From the NCBI GenBank assembly GCA_020725545.1, contig DYEV01000002.1, positions 36,161 to 100,160 on the forward strand: a DNA stretch of 64,000 nucleotides, read 5' to 3'. The notes beneath the pieces are model-generated. The model worked only from the letters and a program-made list of their open reading frames with translations, had not been told where the DNA came from and did no database searches. The first letter of the stretch is position 1. Each line of letters starts with the position of its first letter. The position numbers and the translations under genes are program-made. This DNA is from Desulfobacca sp. Lineage in GTDB: Bacteria; Desulfobacterota; Desulfobaccia; Desulfobaccales; Desulfobaccaceae. Below, piece after piece: positions 28,048 through 36,921 of this stretch.

Positions 28048-29238
28048 CTACCGATCCACGTCGGCCAACACAATATCCATTGTCCCAATGAGTGCAATAA
28101 GATCGGACAACAGCCGTCCCTTGGCCAACACCTTGGTGGGCGACAGATTCACAAACGACGGCCCTCTGACTTTCACCCGGAAGGGGTGGGGGCTGCCGTC
28201 ACTGATAATATAGAAGCCCAGCTCGCCTTTGGGCGCCTCAATGGCCTGGTAAATCTCGCCCTTGGGAGGCGTGATGCCCTTTTCGATGAGCAGGAAGTGG
28301 TTAATCAACCCCTCGATGGTGTTGTAGACCTTCTCTTTGGGCGGCAGGATGACCGTGGGATCATTGACGTTAATATCCCCGGAGGGCATCTTTTCCAAGA
28401 CCTGGCGGCAGATGAGGTTACTTTGGACCATTTCTTCCATCCGCACCAGGTAGCGGTCGTAGGTATCACCGTTGGTCCCGAGAGGAATCTTAAAATCAAA
28501 ATCCTGGTAGCTGGAATACGGGGTATCTCGCCGGATATCCCAATCTACCCCGGAGCCTCGCGCCATGGGACCGGACCAGCCCCAATCCAGGGCCTCTTCT
28601 TTGGTCAGCACGCCCACATCTTTGGTCCGGGCGATCCAGATGCGGTTTTTGGTGAGGAGGTTGTGATAATCCTTGATGCGCTCGGGGAATTTTTTGACGA
28701 AATCCCAGGCCTTTTCCACGAACCCCTCAGGAAGATCCGCGGCTAGGCCACCGATGCGCAGATAGCAGGGGAAGAGGCGGCCACCCCAGACCATTTCGAA
28801 GAGGTCCATTAATTCTTCCCGTTCCCGGAAGGCAAAGAACAGGGGGGTCATGGCGCCCAGGTCATGGCCATGGGTGCCGAGCCAAAAGAGGTGGCTGGAA
28901 ATCCGGGTCAACTCGGCCAGCAGCACCCGGATATATTGAGCCCGTTTGGGGACTTCGACGCCCAGCAGTTTTTCCACTGCCAGGACGAACCCGAAGTTAT
29001 TGGCAGTGCCGGCCAGATAATCCAACCTGTCAGTCAGGGGCAGACATTGATGGTAGGTGCGGTTCTCGCACATCTTTTCGATGCCCCGGTGCAAGTAACC
29101 GATATCCGGATCGGCGTTGACAATAACTTCTCCATCCAACTCCAACCAGACCCGGAGAACCCCATGGGTGCTGGGATGCTGGGGGCCCAGGTTCAGGAGC
29201 ATGGTTTCAGTGCTTGGAGCTAATTCGGCGCTGTTCAT
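28048..29238 (-). CDS. nuoD: NADH-quinone oxidoreductase subunit D
   Basis: Quinone-site subunit related to the [NiFe]-hydrogenase large subunit, 396 residues. NLGPQHPSTHGVLR near residue 16 contains the conserved histidine of the quinone pocket; DIGYLHRGIEKMCENRTY and the C-terminal DIVLADVDR also match. The nickel-binding cysteines of hydrogenases are absent, as expected. NuoC and NuoD are separate genes here, 12 bases apart. Confidence 0.96.
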   Translation of the reverse strand: MNSAELAPSTETMLLNLGPQHPSTHGVLRVWLELDGEVIVNADPDIGYLHRGIEKMCENRTYHQCLPLTDRLDYLAGTANNFGFVLAVEKLLGVEVPKRAQYIRVLLAELTRISSHLFWLGTHGHDLGAMTPLFFAFREREELMDLFEMVWGGRLFPCYLRIGGLAADLPEGFVEKAWDFVKKFPERIKDYHNLLTKNRIWIARTKDVGVLTKEEALDWGWSGPMARGSGVDWDIRRDTPYSSYQDFDFKIPLGTNGDTYDRYLVRMEEMVQSNLICRQVLEKMPSGDINVNDPTVILPPKEKVYNTIEGLINHFLLIEKGITPPKGEIYQAIEAPKGELGFYIISDGSPHPFRVKVRGPSFVNLSPTKVLAKGRLLSDLIALIGTMDIVLADVDR

Positions 29239-29250
29239 CGTCTCTACTTC

Positions 29251-29709
29251 CTAATACCCTTCTTGAGGATAATCTTTTCGGAGCGGATAATAGCCTTCAC
29301 ATTCCGGCGGCGTTAAAATCCGCCGCAGATCCGGATGGCCGCTGAATTTGATGCCCACCAGATCATAGGCCTCCCGCTCATGCCAGTCCGCTGTGGACCA
29401 GACGGGCACTACCGACGGCAGGACCGGCACTTCGTCGTTGGCACAGAAGGCCTTCAGGGCAAAGCGTTTTTTATACTGATGGGAATAGAGATGGTAGACC
29501 GCAGCAAACCGGGGCGAGGCCGGGTAGTAATCAACGCCGGAAACGGCTGACAGATATTTAAATGACGTCTCCGGATCGTCGCGCAAAAACTGGCACACTG
29601 CCACCAGCTGTTCGGGTTTGACCGTTACCGTGGTATCCCCCCGAAATTCATAGATAGCAACGATAGCCTCGGGGAATTGTGTCTGCAGTTTCTCAGTGAC
29701 CGTGTCCAT
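29251..29709 (-). CDS. nuoC: NADH-quinone oxidoreductase subunit C
   Basis: Peripheral-arm 30-kDa-type subunit, 152 residues, short but complete. The family signature region is [29 protein letters not shown] split around residues 105-132, ending [13 protein letters not shown]. Its start overlaps the end of nuoB by 17 bases, so the two are probably coupled in translation. Confidence 0.94.
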   Translation of the reverse strand: MDTVTEKLQTQFPEAIVAIYEFRGDTTVTVKPEQLVAVCQFLRDDPETSFKYLSAVSGVDYYPASPRFAAVYHLYSHQYKKRFALKAFCANDEVPVLPSVVPVWSTADWHEREAYDLVGIKFSGHPDLRRILTPPECEGYYPLRKDYPQEGY

Positions 29710-30220
29710 GCTTCCTCCTGGCCGGAGCGATCTGATCGCGATATCTTGCCGTCAGAAACGGATCTTTCAGAATCTTCTCGTGCAGCTTGAGAATGCCATA
29801 GAGCAGCCCTTCCGGCCGGGGCGGGCAGCCCGGGACGTAGACGTCCACCGGCAGGTAGAGATCGATCCCCTGGACTACGGCATAGCTGCGGAAAATACCC
29901 CCGGAAGAAGCGCAGGCACCCATGGCGATCACCCATTTGGGTTCTGTCATCTGTTCATAGATCCGCACCACGGCCGGCACCATTTTCTTGGTAACCGTGC
30001 CCGCCACGATCATCAGATCAGCCTGACGGGGAGAGGCCCGGAAGGCCTCCATACCAAAACGGGCAATATCCCACCGGTTGGCTGCCGTGACGATCATCTC
30101 GATGGCACAGCAGGCCAGACCGAAGGTGGCCGGCCAGAGTGAATTTTTCCGGGCCCAATCCACCACCTTTTCCAACGTTGTGGTGAGAACATTGTTCCCT
30201 AATTGTTCTTCGATACCCAT
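29693..30220 (-). CDS. nuoB: NADH-quinone oxidoreductase subunit B
   Basis: Subunit carrying cluster N2, the last Fe-S centre before quinone, 175 residues. The cluster ligands are visible as ACCAIEM (tandem cysteines), MGACASSGG and VPGCPPRPE, and VAGTVTKKM is the usual conserved strand. The C-terminus is basic (RRKHGHGH). It lies 55 bases after nuoA and overlaps nuoC. Confidence 0.96.
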   Translation of the reverse strand: MGIEEQLGNNVLTTTLEKVVDWARKNSLWPATFGLACCAIEMIVTAANRWDIARFGMEAFRASPRQADLMIVAGTVTKKMVPAVVRIYEQMTEPKWVIAMGACASSGGIFRSYAVVQGIDLYLPVDVYVPGCPPRPEGLLYGILKLHEKILKDPFLTARYRDQIAPARRKHGHGH

Positions 30221-30275
30221 GCCAAAATTCCTCTTTATCTCAACCTGTTATCAGGCTTTTTGTATTCTTTGCGTT

Positions 30276-30632
30276 CTACTCCCACTGGAGGGCGCCCTTA
30301 CCCCAGACATAGGCCAGACCCACGGCCAGGACGATAATGAAGATGGCCATCTCGATGAGGCCGAACAAGCCCAGTTGTTTAAAGACCACGGCCCAGGGAT
30401 AGAGGAAAATCGCTTCAATATCAAACACCAAGAAAAACATGGCGATGACGAAAAATTTCACCGAATAGCGGCTGCGGGCATCCCCCACCGGCACCATACC
30501 GCACTCATACGGCAGGTCTTTCACCGTGGAATGGGTTTTCTTGCCCACGGCCTCGGATAAGGCCACCATGCCCACGGCCACACCGAGGGCGATGACGAAA
30601 TACACTAAGATGGGTAAATAATCAATGAGCAT
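30276..30632 (-). CDS. nuoA: NADH-quinone oxidoreductase subunit A
   Basis: Small membrane subunit of 118 residues with three helices. The conserved loop YECGMVPVGDARSRYSVKFFVIAMFFLVFDIE (in parts) matches NuoA, whose cytoplasmic loop contacts the quinone chamber. An 83-base gap with a hairpin separates it from nuoEF upstream. Confidence 0.95.
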   Translation of the reverse strand: MLIDYLPILVYFVIALGVAVGMVALSEAVGKKTHSTVKDLPYECGMVPVGDARSRYSVKFFVIAMFFLVFDIEAIFLYPWAVVFKQLGLFGLIEMAIFIIVLAVGLAYVWGKGALQWE

Positions 30633-30679
30633 TGCCCGTTCCTTCCTCTTGAGAGCTCACCGGCCCTGTCAGCCGGCCT

Positions 30680-30697
30680 GCGAACCGGTGGGTTCGC
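30680..30697. repeat. Hairpin between nuoEF and nuoA
   Basis: GCGAACC, loop GGTG, GGTTCGC is a perfect 7-bp stem in the only sizeable gap in the upstream half of the operon; a second GGCC-rich pairing lies beside it. No T tract follows, so it more likely affects mRNA processing or stability than ends transcription. Confidence 0.5.
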
Positions 30698-30715
30698 GCC
30701 ACCGCCTAGCCAACC

Positions 30716-32548
30716 TTACTTCTTACACCGGCTGCAGGTGCCGTTGAGGTGGGCCAGGTAATCGTCCCGATAGCGCTCCATCGTGGTTTTTATGAAGAAA
30801 ATGGGGCTCATGGCCAGAGCGCAATTGGCGCTGTCCAACATCACCTGCCCCACCTTGAGCATCTTGTCCATATCGGCTTCCGTGCCTTTGCCGTCGGCGA
30901 TCTTGCAGATCAGATCGTAGAGGACCCTGGTGCCTCGGCGGCAGGGCAGGCAGAAGCCACAGGATTCATGCTGGAAGAAGTAGAGAATACACTTGACCAC
31001 GTCGACGATGCAGGTGTCTTCATCCATCACCAACATGGTCCCGGAACCCAGGGCGCCGTCGATGGCTCCCAGGGCCTTATATTCCATGGGGGTATCCAAC
31101 TGAGATTCGGTGATGAAGCCGAAGGAGGCGCCGCCGGTCTGGCAGGCCTTGAACTTTTTGCCGCCCCGGACGCCGCCGCCGTATTTCTCGATCAACTCCC
31201 GGACGGTCATGCCCAGATTGGCTTCGATGACCCCCGGCTTGTTGACATGGCCCACCACCTGAAAGATCTTGGTGCCGGCGGCATCCTCGGTGCCCTTGTT
31301 CTTGTACCATTCCCCGCCCTTGGCGATGATCACCGGGATGCTGGAAAGGGTCTCCACGTTGTTGACGATGGTGGGTTTGCCCCAAACCCCCACCTGACCG
31401 GGGAAGGGCGGTTTGACCCGGGGATTGCCCCGTTTGCCTTCGATGGATTCGATGAGCGCGGTTTCTTCCCCACAGACATAAGCGCCACCACCGGTCTGGA
31501 TCTCAATGGTAAAGCTGAAATCCGTGCCGAAAATGTTCTTGCCCAGGTAACCCTTGGCCGTAGCCTGGTCAATGGCATTCTGCAACCGCAGCATGGACAG
31601 ATAATATTCACCCCGGACATAGATATAGCCATGGGAGGCGCCTATGGCATAGCCGGCAATGGCCATGCCTTCCAGGACCCGATGGGGGTCACCCTCCATG
31701 ATATACCGGTCTTTGATGGTCCCCGGCTCACCTTCGTCGGCGTTGCAGACGATATATTTGGGAGTAATGGGACTGGGCTGCGTAAAAGACCACTTCAACC
31801 CCGCGGGGAAGCCGGCACCACCCCGGCCCCGGATGTTGGCCGTCTTCACTTCGTTGATGACGTCCACCTGCCCCATGCTGGTGACCGCCTTTTTCAGGGA
31901 TTCATACCCGCCCCGGGCCACATAATCATCCAGGCTCATGGGATTGATCTGGTCCAGGTTGGGGAAAAGAACCATTTCCTCGGCCGGCAGGGGATAGGCC
32001 AAAGGCGGAATGGTGGTCCGGGCCAAACTCCGATAATCCACCGTTTTGCCGGCCCGGTAGTTCTCTAAGATCTCCTTGACCTTGGCCGTGGTCAGATTGC
32101 CGAAGACCACTTCGTTGATCTGCATGGCCGGGGAAACTTCACAGGTGCCCAAACAGGCCGTGTGCTCCAAAGTGAACAGACCATCACTGGTGGTCCCGCC
32201 CACTTTGATGCCCAACTCCTCTTCCAGGACCTCCTGAATATTTTCGGCGCCCATCACATGACAAGGCGCCGATTCACACAAGCGAATAATGTATTTGCCC
32301 CGGGGTGTCACCGAAAACATGGTATAAAAGGACATCACCCCATAGAGATATCCATAGGGGATATCCAACTCTTTGGCCACCAGCTGCAGGGCCTCCAACG
32401 GCAGCCAATTGCCGCAGATATCCTGCACGGCATGCAGGATGGGCAACAGCTTGCCCTTTACCGGCCCCAACTGTTGACACACGTCTTGAATGCTCTTAAC
32501 CTGCTCCGCCGTCAGTTCCGCACTTACCGGCTTCTTGATTTCCGCCAT
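30716..32548 (-). CDS. nuoEF: Fused NADH-quinone oxidoreductase subunits E and F
   Basis: NADH-dehydrogenase module of complex I in one 610-residue chain. Residues 1-155 are NuoE-like: the thioredoxin-like 2Fe-2S ligands appear as CESAPC and CLGTC. Residues from about 190 are NuoF: RGRGGAGFPAGLKW (NADH/FMN site), VCNADEGEPGT, YVCGEETALIESIEGKRG in parts, and the N3 cluster ligands ESCGFCLPCRRG with a final cysteine near 570. The C-terminus CSRCKK adds two extra cysteines. NuoE and NuoF are normally separate genes; fusions occur but are uncommon. It is the first gene of the operon, 84 bases upstream of nuoA, with its promoter at 32640-32667. Confidence 0.93.
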   Translation of the reverse strand: MAEIKKPVSAELTAEQVKSIQDVCQQLGPVKGKLLPILHAVQDICGNWLPLEALQLVAKELDIPYGYLYGVMSFYTMFSVTPRGKYIIRLCESAPCHVMGAENIQEVLEEELGIKVGGTTSDGLFTLEHTACLGTCEVSPAMQINEVVFGNLTTAKVKEILENYRAGKTVDYRSLARTTIPPLAYPLPAEEMVLFPNLDQINPMSLDDYVARGGYESLKKAVTSMGQVDVINEVKTANIRGRGGAGFPAGLKWSFTQPSPITPKYIVCNADEGEPGTIKDRYIMEGDPHRVLEGMAIAGYAIGASHGYIYVRGEYYLSMLRLQNAIDQATAKGYLGKNIFGTDFSFTIEIQTGGGAYVCGEETALIESIEGKRGNPRVKPPFPGQVGVWGKPTIVNNVETLSSIPVIIAKGGEWYKNKGTEDAAGTKIFQVVGHVNKPGVIEANLGMTVRELIEKYGGGVRGGKKFKACQTGGASFGFITESQLDTPMEYKALGAIDGALGSGTMLVMDEDTCIVDVVKCILYFFQHESCGFCLPCRRGTRVLYDLICKIADGKGTEADMDKMLKVGQVMLDSANCALAMSPIFFIKTTMERYRDDYLAHLNGTCSRCKK

Positions 32549-32639
32549 GGTACCAGCCTCAATGTCTCATTAGGGAGTAAATGAAAAAAAACACAAAGCC
32601 GCAACCTACTTTGGCGCTCTAGCCATAATTCATCATGTT

Positions 32640-32667
32640 TTTATAATGTGTCACGCGGATTTGTCAA
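32640..32667 (-). promoter_or_regulatory. Sigma70-like promoter of the nuo operon
   Basis: Read on the minus strand, TTGACA (32667-32662) and TATAAA (32645-32640) are separated by 16 bases, a near-consensus promoter. It predicts a leader of about 85 bases before nuoEF. The first half of this 474-base divergent gap is otherwise AT-rich with no gene. Confidence 0.75.
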
Positions 32668-32857
32668 GCAGAATATGTGATAGAAGTAATTTTTCTAAAG
32701 ACCGCTATCTTGCAGATATATCATCATGTTAGGCATTGGCCCAGCGTGGGGCCGAACCTTTTCTCCTAATTTAGCCTTTAGATATCATGAGGTTATCCCC
32801 GCCAGGGACAATCACCCGGCATACCGCCACCGCCTCTGCCGGCGGCGCCGTCGCGGC

Positions 32858-32886
32858 TTGACTTGCTAGGGGCGGAATGATACAAA
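32858..32886 (+). promoter_or_regulatory. Probable promoter of sufCB
   Basis: TTGACT (32858-32863) and TACAAA (32881-32886) are spaced by 17 bases, about 135 bases upstream of sufC. The fit is good at -35 and moderate at -10. Confidence 0.5.
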
Positions 32887-33022
32887 AAATATGCTAAAAA
32901 ATTCGCAGCATGGCCCGGTCGGCGGTAAACAACGCCGCTTGCGAGGTGGGGCGGCAAAGGCTCCCGCCTCAGGTAAGAGGGCGCCCAAGTCGGACCCTCT
33001 TTTTTGGCCAAAGGAGTTAGCC

Positions 33023-33757
33023 ATGTTTCAGATTGAAGATTTATGGGTCAGTATCGATGATAAACCGGTTTTGAAGGGGATCAACCTGCACATCAAAAAG
33101 GGGGAAACTCACACCCTGTTTGGCAAGAATGGCTCCGGCAAGACCACCTTATTAATGACCATCATGGGGTTCAGCCGCTATCAGGTGCGCCAGGGGCGCA
33201 TCACTTTCTTGGGGTACGACATCACCCATATGCCCACCTATGAACGGGCCAAATTGGGGGTGGGTCTTGCCTTCCAGCGGCCGCCTACCATCCGCGGCGT
33301 CAAAACCAAAGATATCTTGCGGGTCTGTGCCGGCGGCAAGATGCCGGTGGAAGCCCTGGCCTTTGAATACGGCTTTGAAGGCTTTCTGGATCGGGAAATC
33401 AACCTGGGGTTCTCCGGCGGCGAGATCAAAAAATCCGAACTGCTCCAGCTGGTGGCCCAGGACCCCAAACTGGTCCTCCTGGACGAACCGGAATCGGGGG
33501 TGGATCTGGAGAGCCTGCAACTGGTGGGGCAGATCATCCGGCGGGTGTTGCAAAAGGACCTGCGGCGAGTGGATCGGCAGAAGGCCGGTCTGATCATCAC
33601 CCATACCGGCTATATTCTTAATTATTTGAATGCCGACATGGGGCACGTCATGGCCGACGGGCAGATCGCCTGTCAGGGCCATCCCATGGATATTTTGGAA
33701 CATGTGAAAAAATCCGGCTATGAGGAGTGTGTGCGATGCCTGTGCTTCCAGAAATAA
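33023..33757 (+). CDS. sufC: Fe-S cluster assembly ATPase SufC
   Basis: Cytoplasmic ABC-type ATPase that drives SufB during Fe-S cluster assembly, 244 residues. Walker A is GKNGSGKTT near residue 37, the signature is GFSGGEIKKSE, and Walker B is LVLLDEPESGVDLESL; the GVD variant after Walker B is usual for SufC. I chose the ATG at 33023, preceded by AAGGAG at 33011; the open frame extends 44 codons upstream, but that part looks non-coding. Its end overlaps sufB by 22 bases. No sufS, sufE/U or sufD is near, so this is the minimal SmsCB-type pair seen in archaea and anaerobes. Confidence 0.93.
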   Translation: MFQIEDLWVSIDDKPVLKGINLHIKKGETHTLFGKNGSGKTTLLMTIMGFSRYQVRQGRITFLGYDITHMPTYERAKLGVGLAFQRPPTIRGVKTKDILRVCAGGKMPVEALAFEYGFEGFLDREINLGFSGGEIKKSELLQLVAQDPKLVLLDEPESGVDLESLQLVGQIIRRVLQKDLRRVDRQKAGLIITHTGYILNYLNADMGHVMADGQIACQGHPMDILEHVKKSGYEECVRCLCFQK

Positions 33758-34956
33758 AAGAGGCGGCCGTTAAAAGTAAAACCAAGAAGGCTGCTTTCGG
33801 ATCCGATCTCGATCTACAGCAATTTCGCCGGCAGGCCCAGGACTGGTCCTATGACGAGCAATACACCAGTTTTGAGGAGATGGAAAAGCAGCAGCTGCTC
33901 CGGGCCGGGATCGAACTGACGGACACCGACCACGCCGGGACCTTTCTGCAAGCCGACCGCTCCATCATGCACTGCAAAACCAGTCAACCGGGTCTGGAAA
34001 TCCTGCCCATTAGAGAAGCCCTGCAGAAATATAACGGCCTGCCGGACTATTACTGGCGTCTGGTGCCGGTGGATGCGGACAAATACACCGCCGCGGCGGA
34101 ACTGGAGTTGGACAACGGCTATTTTATCCGGGCCCTGCCCGGGGCCCGGATTACGCAACCGGTGGAGGCCTGTCTTTATATCCGCACCGAAGGCCTGGCC
34201 CAACATGTCCATAATATCGTGGTAGCCGAACCCGGCTCCCATTTGCATATCATCACCGGCTGCACCACCCATCCCGGCGTCACCTCGGGCCTGCACTTAG
34301 GCATTTCCGAATTTTATGTCAAAAAAGGGGCCCACCTTACCTTTACTATGGTCCATAACTGGGCGGAAAATGTCCACGTCCGGCCCCGGTCGGCCATCAT
34401 CGTGGAAGAGGGCGGCGTCTATTTGTCCAATTATATCGTCCTCAAACCGGTGAAATCCGTCCAGATGTATCCCAGTGTGCGGCTGGTGGGGGAAGGCGCA
34501 GTGGCCCGTCTCAACTCGGTGGTGGTGGCCCACCCGGGCTCTGAATTGGACCTGGGAGGCAAAGTGGTTCTGGAGGCCCCCTACAGTCGGGCCGAGGTCA
34601 TCGCCCGCACCGTGACTACCGGCGGCACTGCCATCGCCCGGGGCCACCTCATCGGCAAGGTCCCCAACATCAAGGCCCATCTGGAATGCCGGGGCCTCAT
34701 CCTGGCCAAACAGGGCATTATGTATGCGGTGCCGGAGCTGACCGGCGAAGTGGCCGGCGTGGAAATGTCCCATGAGGCCGCGGTGGGGCGCATCGCCCAG
34801 GAGGAGATCGAATACCTCATGGCCCGGGGCCTCACCGAAGAAGAGGCAGCCTCTACTATCGTCCGGGGCTTCCTCAACGTGGAAATTGAAGGCCTGCCCC
34901 AGGCCCTGAAAGATGACATCGAACGCACCATCCAGGAGACGGAAAAAGGCCTGTAA
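33736..34956 (+). CDS. sufB: SufB/SufD-family scaffold protein (minimal SmsB type)
   Basis: Scaffold partner of SufC, 406 residues from the ATG at 33736, which has GAGGAG eight bases upstream and lies inside the sufC coding end. The core beta-helix is recognisable by repeated strand blocks (AEPGSHLHIITGC, LHLGISEFYVKKGAHLTFTMVHNW in parts, HPGSELDLGGKVVLE) and the C-terminal helices with EEIEYLMARGLTEEEAASTIVRGF in parts, as in SufB/D. It is shorter than E. coli SufB (495). Two cysteines in the N-terminal half and CRG near 319 are candidate ligands. No separate SufD is present. Confidence 0.9.
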   Translation: MPVLPEIKEAAVKSKTKKAAFGSDLDLQQFRRQAQDWSYDEQYTSFEEMEKQQLLRAGIELTDTDHAGTFLQADRSIMHCKTSQPGLEILPIREALQKYNGLPDYYWRLVPVDADKYTAAAELELDNGYFIRALPGARITQPVEACLYIRTEGLAQHVHNIVVAEPGSHLHIITGCTTHPGVTSGLHLGISEFYVKKGAHLTFTMVHNWAENVHVRPRSAIIVEEGGVYLSNYIVLKPVKSVQMYPSVRLVGEGAVARLNSVVVAHPGSELDLGGKVVLEAPYSRAEVIARTVTTGGTAIARGHLIGKVPNIKAHLECRGLILAKQGIMYAVPELTGEVAGVEMSHEAAVGRIAQEEIEYLMARGLTEEEAASTIVRGFLNVEIEGLPQALKDDIERTIQETEKGL

Positions 34957-34974
34957 CAGATGGTTGCCCAAGGT

Positions 34975-35021
34975 TGTGGCGGGGGGCCAGGGGCCCGGGG
35001 CCCCTACCCTCCCAACCCCAG
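34975..35021 (+). repeat. G-rich/C-rich intergenic repeat, copy C
   Basis: GGCGGGGGGCCAGGGG, then CCCGGGGCCCCTACCCTCC and CCAACCCC. It lies 18 bases after sufB and can fold into a strong GC stem. Confidence 0.55.
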
Positions 35022-35155
35022 CCAGGCTCGGGGCGGCGGATCGCTGGGAGGAGCGCAGTTGCTGGAATTATTCCTTGCCAGCAACTGGATTGTATGCTAC
35101 AAATTAGGCATACTCACCGGTGATTGTGTCTAGAAAAATTTAGTTATAGAAAACT

Positions 35156-35608
35156 ATGCGCCGCAACCGATACCAACGCAAGCAGTTGCAGGAAAATAAG
35201 CTATATCTCATCAACGAGGTCTCCCGCATCGTCAATCTTTCGCAAAAACGCATCCGGGAGTATGAGAAAGAAGGGTTTGTCAAGCCCATCCGGGAGAGCA
35301 GCACCAACAACCGTTTGTATTCCGAGTTTGAGATCGCCCAGATCCAGCGCATCAACTCCCTCATTCACGATCGCGGTTTCACCCTGGCCTGCCTGAAAAA
35401 TCTCATGGTTTTGGCACCTTGTTGGAACATTTTCGACTGCCAGGTGAAGGAACAGTGTGCCGCCTATCAACTGCCCTGGCGCCCGTGCTATGAAGTGCGG
35501 GAATATCGGGATACCAGCTGCAACGGTCCGTGCGAGCGCTGCGCCATCTGGCTCAATCGCAACGTCCCGAAAACCCCGGTCCTGGAGCAGTTCCCCCACG
35601 AAAAGTGA
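35156..35608 (+). CDS. Cysteine-rich MerR-family regulator upstream of mobBA
   Basis: Transcription regulator of 150 residues. Residues about 17-88 form a MerR-type winged helix: LYLINEVSRIVNLSQKRIREYEKEGF in parts, then NNRLYSEFEIAQIQRI. The C-terminal 60 residues carry seven cysteines (CWNIFDC, QC, PC, SC, PCERC) instead of the usual dimerisation coiled coil, with one more at CLKN. This could bind a metal or Fe-S cluster; that is inference. It overlaps mobB by four bases, so it probably belongs to the mobBA operon and may control molybdenum or tungsten cofactor genes. Confidence 0.8.
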   Translation: MRRNRYQRKQLQENKLYLINEVSRIVNLSQKRIREYEKEGFVKPIRESSTNNRLYSEFEIAQIQRINSLIHDRGFTLACLKNLMVLAPCWNIFDCQVKEQCAAYQLPWRPCYEVREYRDTSCNGPCERCAIWLNRNVPKTPVLEQFPHEK

Positions 35609-36135
35609 GCCTCACCGCCTTCTCTGTCGGATCTGCCAGCTCTCCTGGCCAGGCGGTGCCTGCCATCGCCGTCGTCGGCTATGCCAACTGCGGGAAGACT
35701 ACTCTCATCTGCCGGCTTCTGACCTTGGCCAACAGCCAGGGTCTGCGAGTGGCGGCGGTGAAGCACAGCCACAAGGCCTTGGAGCCGGAACCAGCCGGCA
35801 AGGATACTTGGCGCTTCCGCCAGGCCGGAGCCCAGACCGTCGTCCTGGCCGGTCCCGGCCTCCTGCAGGTGAACCACACCCTCAAAGCCGACCCCCCCCT
35901 CAGTATGGTCTTGGCCGCTTTGCCCCAGGACCTGGATCTTATTTTCATCGAAGGCTACAAGCACAGCGACCTGCCCAAACTGGTGTTTATCAGCCCTGCT
36001 GCCGCCTCCCTGAGCGGCTTGAGCAACATCATAGCCTATATCAGTGATACCCCGATAGAGACTCGCCTGCCGGTTTTTAGCCGGGAGGCGGCCGCGGCCA
36101 TTCTTGCTTTTCTGTTGTCCTGGCGCCAATGTTGA
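35605..36135 (+). CDS. mobB: Molybdopterin-guanine dinucleotide biosynthesis protein MobB
   Basis: GTP-binding accessory protein in maturation of molybdopterin guanine dinucleotide cofactor, about 176 residues. The P-loop is VVGYANCGKTTL near residue 22; VKHSHK and IEGYKHSDLPKL are family motifs, ending before a C-terminal helix. I chose the GTG at 35605, which overlaps the regulator stop (GTGA); the frame stays open 25 codons further up inside the regulator. It overlaps mobA by seven bases. Its exact role is supportive and not essential in E. coli. Confidence 0.9.
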   Translation: MSLTAFSVGSASSPGQAVPAIAVVGYANCGKTTLICRLLTLANSQGLRVAAVKHSHKALEPEPAGKDTWRFRQAGAQTVVLAGPGLLQVNHTLKADPPLSMVLAALPQDLDLIFIEGYKHSDLPKLVFISPAAASLSGLSNIIAYISDTPIETRLPVFSREAAAAILAFLLSWRQC

Positions 36136-36737
36136 TTACCGGAGCCGTTTTGGCAGGGGGGCGCAGTCGCCGTTTGGGGCAGGATAAGGTCTTGCTGTGC
36201 CTGGCTGGCAAACCTTTGGCTGCCTGGGTGATGGACGCGGTCCGGTCGGTGGCCGCGACAGCCTGGTTAGTTACGAATCAACCCCTGGAGCACCTTTCTC
36301 TGGGGTATCCCTGTCTCAGCGATCTCTGGCCGGGACGGGGGGCGCTCGGGGGCCTGCTCAGCATTATGCTGGTGGCCCGGGGCGACTGGATACTGCTCAC
36401 GGCCTGCGATACTCCTTTTCTGCAGCCGGAATTGCTGCGGGCCATGGTGCAGACAGCCCGCAGCGGCCGCTGGGATGCGGTGGTCTGTCAGTCCAGCCGA
36501 GGTCTGGAGCCGCTTCCCGGCTTGTTTCAGAGTCGTTTGCAGCCCCGAGTCCAGACCCTGATTCGGGAGGGCGTGCTGCCGGTGCGGGCCCTGCTCGCCG
36601 CCTGCCGCACCGCCATCCTCTCTCCGGAGGAAGTCCACCGCTCCGATCCCTTGGAGCGCTCTTTCTTCAATATTAATACACCCCAGGAACTGACCGAGGC
36701 CAAGGCCCTGGCCAGAACCTCCCTAAGCAACGGTTAA
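36129..36737 (+). CDS. mobA: Molybdenum cofactor guanylyltransferase MobA
   Basis: Nucleotidyltransferase that attaches GMP to molybdopterin to form the MGD cofactor of DMSO-reductase-family enzymes, 202 residues. The N-terminal GAVLAGGRSRRLGQDK holds the GTP-binding loop, ACDTPFL the metal-binding aspartate, and FFNINTPQEL the C-terminal family motif. It is the last gene of the regulator-mobB-mobA group; no molybdoenzyme is near. Confidence 0.93.
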   Translation: MLITGAVLAGGRSRRLGQDKVLLCLAGKPLAAWVMDAVRSVAATAWLVTNQPLEHLSLGYPCLSDLWPGRGALGGLLSIMLVARGDWILLTACDTPFLQPELLRAMVQTARSGRWDAVVCQSSRGLEPLPGLFQSRLQPRVQTLIREGVLPVRALLAACRTAILSPEEVHRSDPLERSFFNINTPQELTEAKALARTSLSNG

Positions 36738-36828
36738 CTGCCGGGGGAAAACTTTTTCAGGGGTGTGGGCGAGCCACCGGCCCGCCCCGCGCCAGGAATT
36801 TTCCGACAACCGATTTTGGAGGGCTGGC

Positions 36829-36846
36829 GCAGGCAAGAATGCCTGC
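36829..36846. repeat. Hairpin GCAGGCA/TGCCTGC in the mobA/GNAT convergent gap
   Basis: GCAGGCA, loop AGAA, TGCCTGC is a perfect 7-bp stem about 90 bases after mobA, followed by AT-rich sequence. It may end or stabilise the mobA transcript and resembles common dispersed repeats. Confidence 0.45.
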
Positions 36847-36881
36847 TCTACGAAATGATAATTTTATTTTCTTGGTAATTG

Positions 36882-36921
36882 AGTTGGGGGGGGAACCCTG
36901 CCCTGGACCCGTCCCTCACTA
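36882..36921 (-). repeat. G-rich/C-rich intergenic repeat, copy F (minus orientation)
   Basis: Read on the minus strand, GGGACGGGTCCAGGGCAGGG followed by CCCCCCCCAACTC matches the order of copy A (GGGTCCAGGGGGCAG then C-rich, CCCAAC). It overlaps the GNAT stop by three bases. Confidence 0.4.

Noticed and set aside
32891..33022. Longer N-terminus of SufC starting at 32891
   Set aside because: The extension lies over the likely promoter, has no family similarity, and the ATG at 33023 has a good ribosome site.
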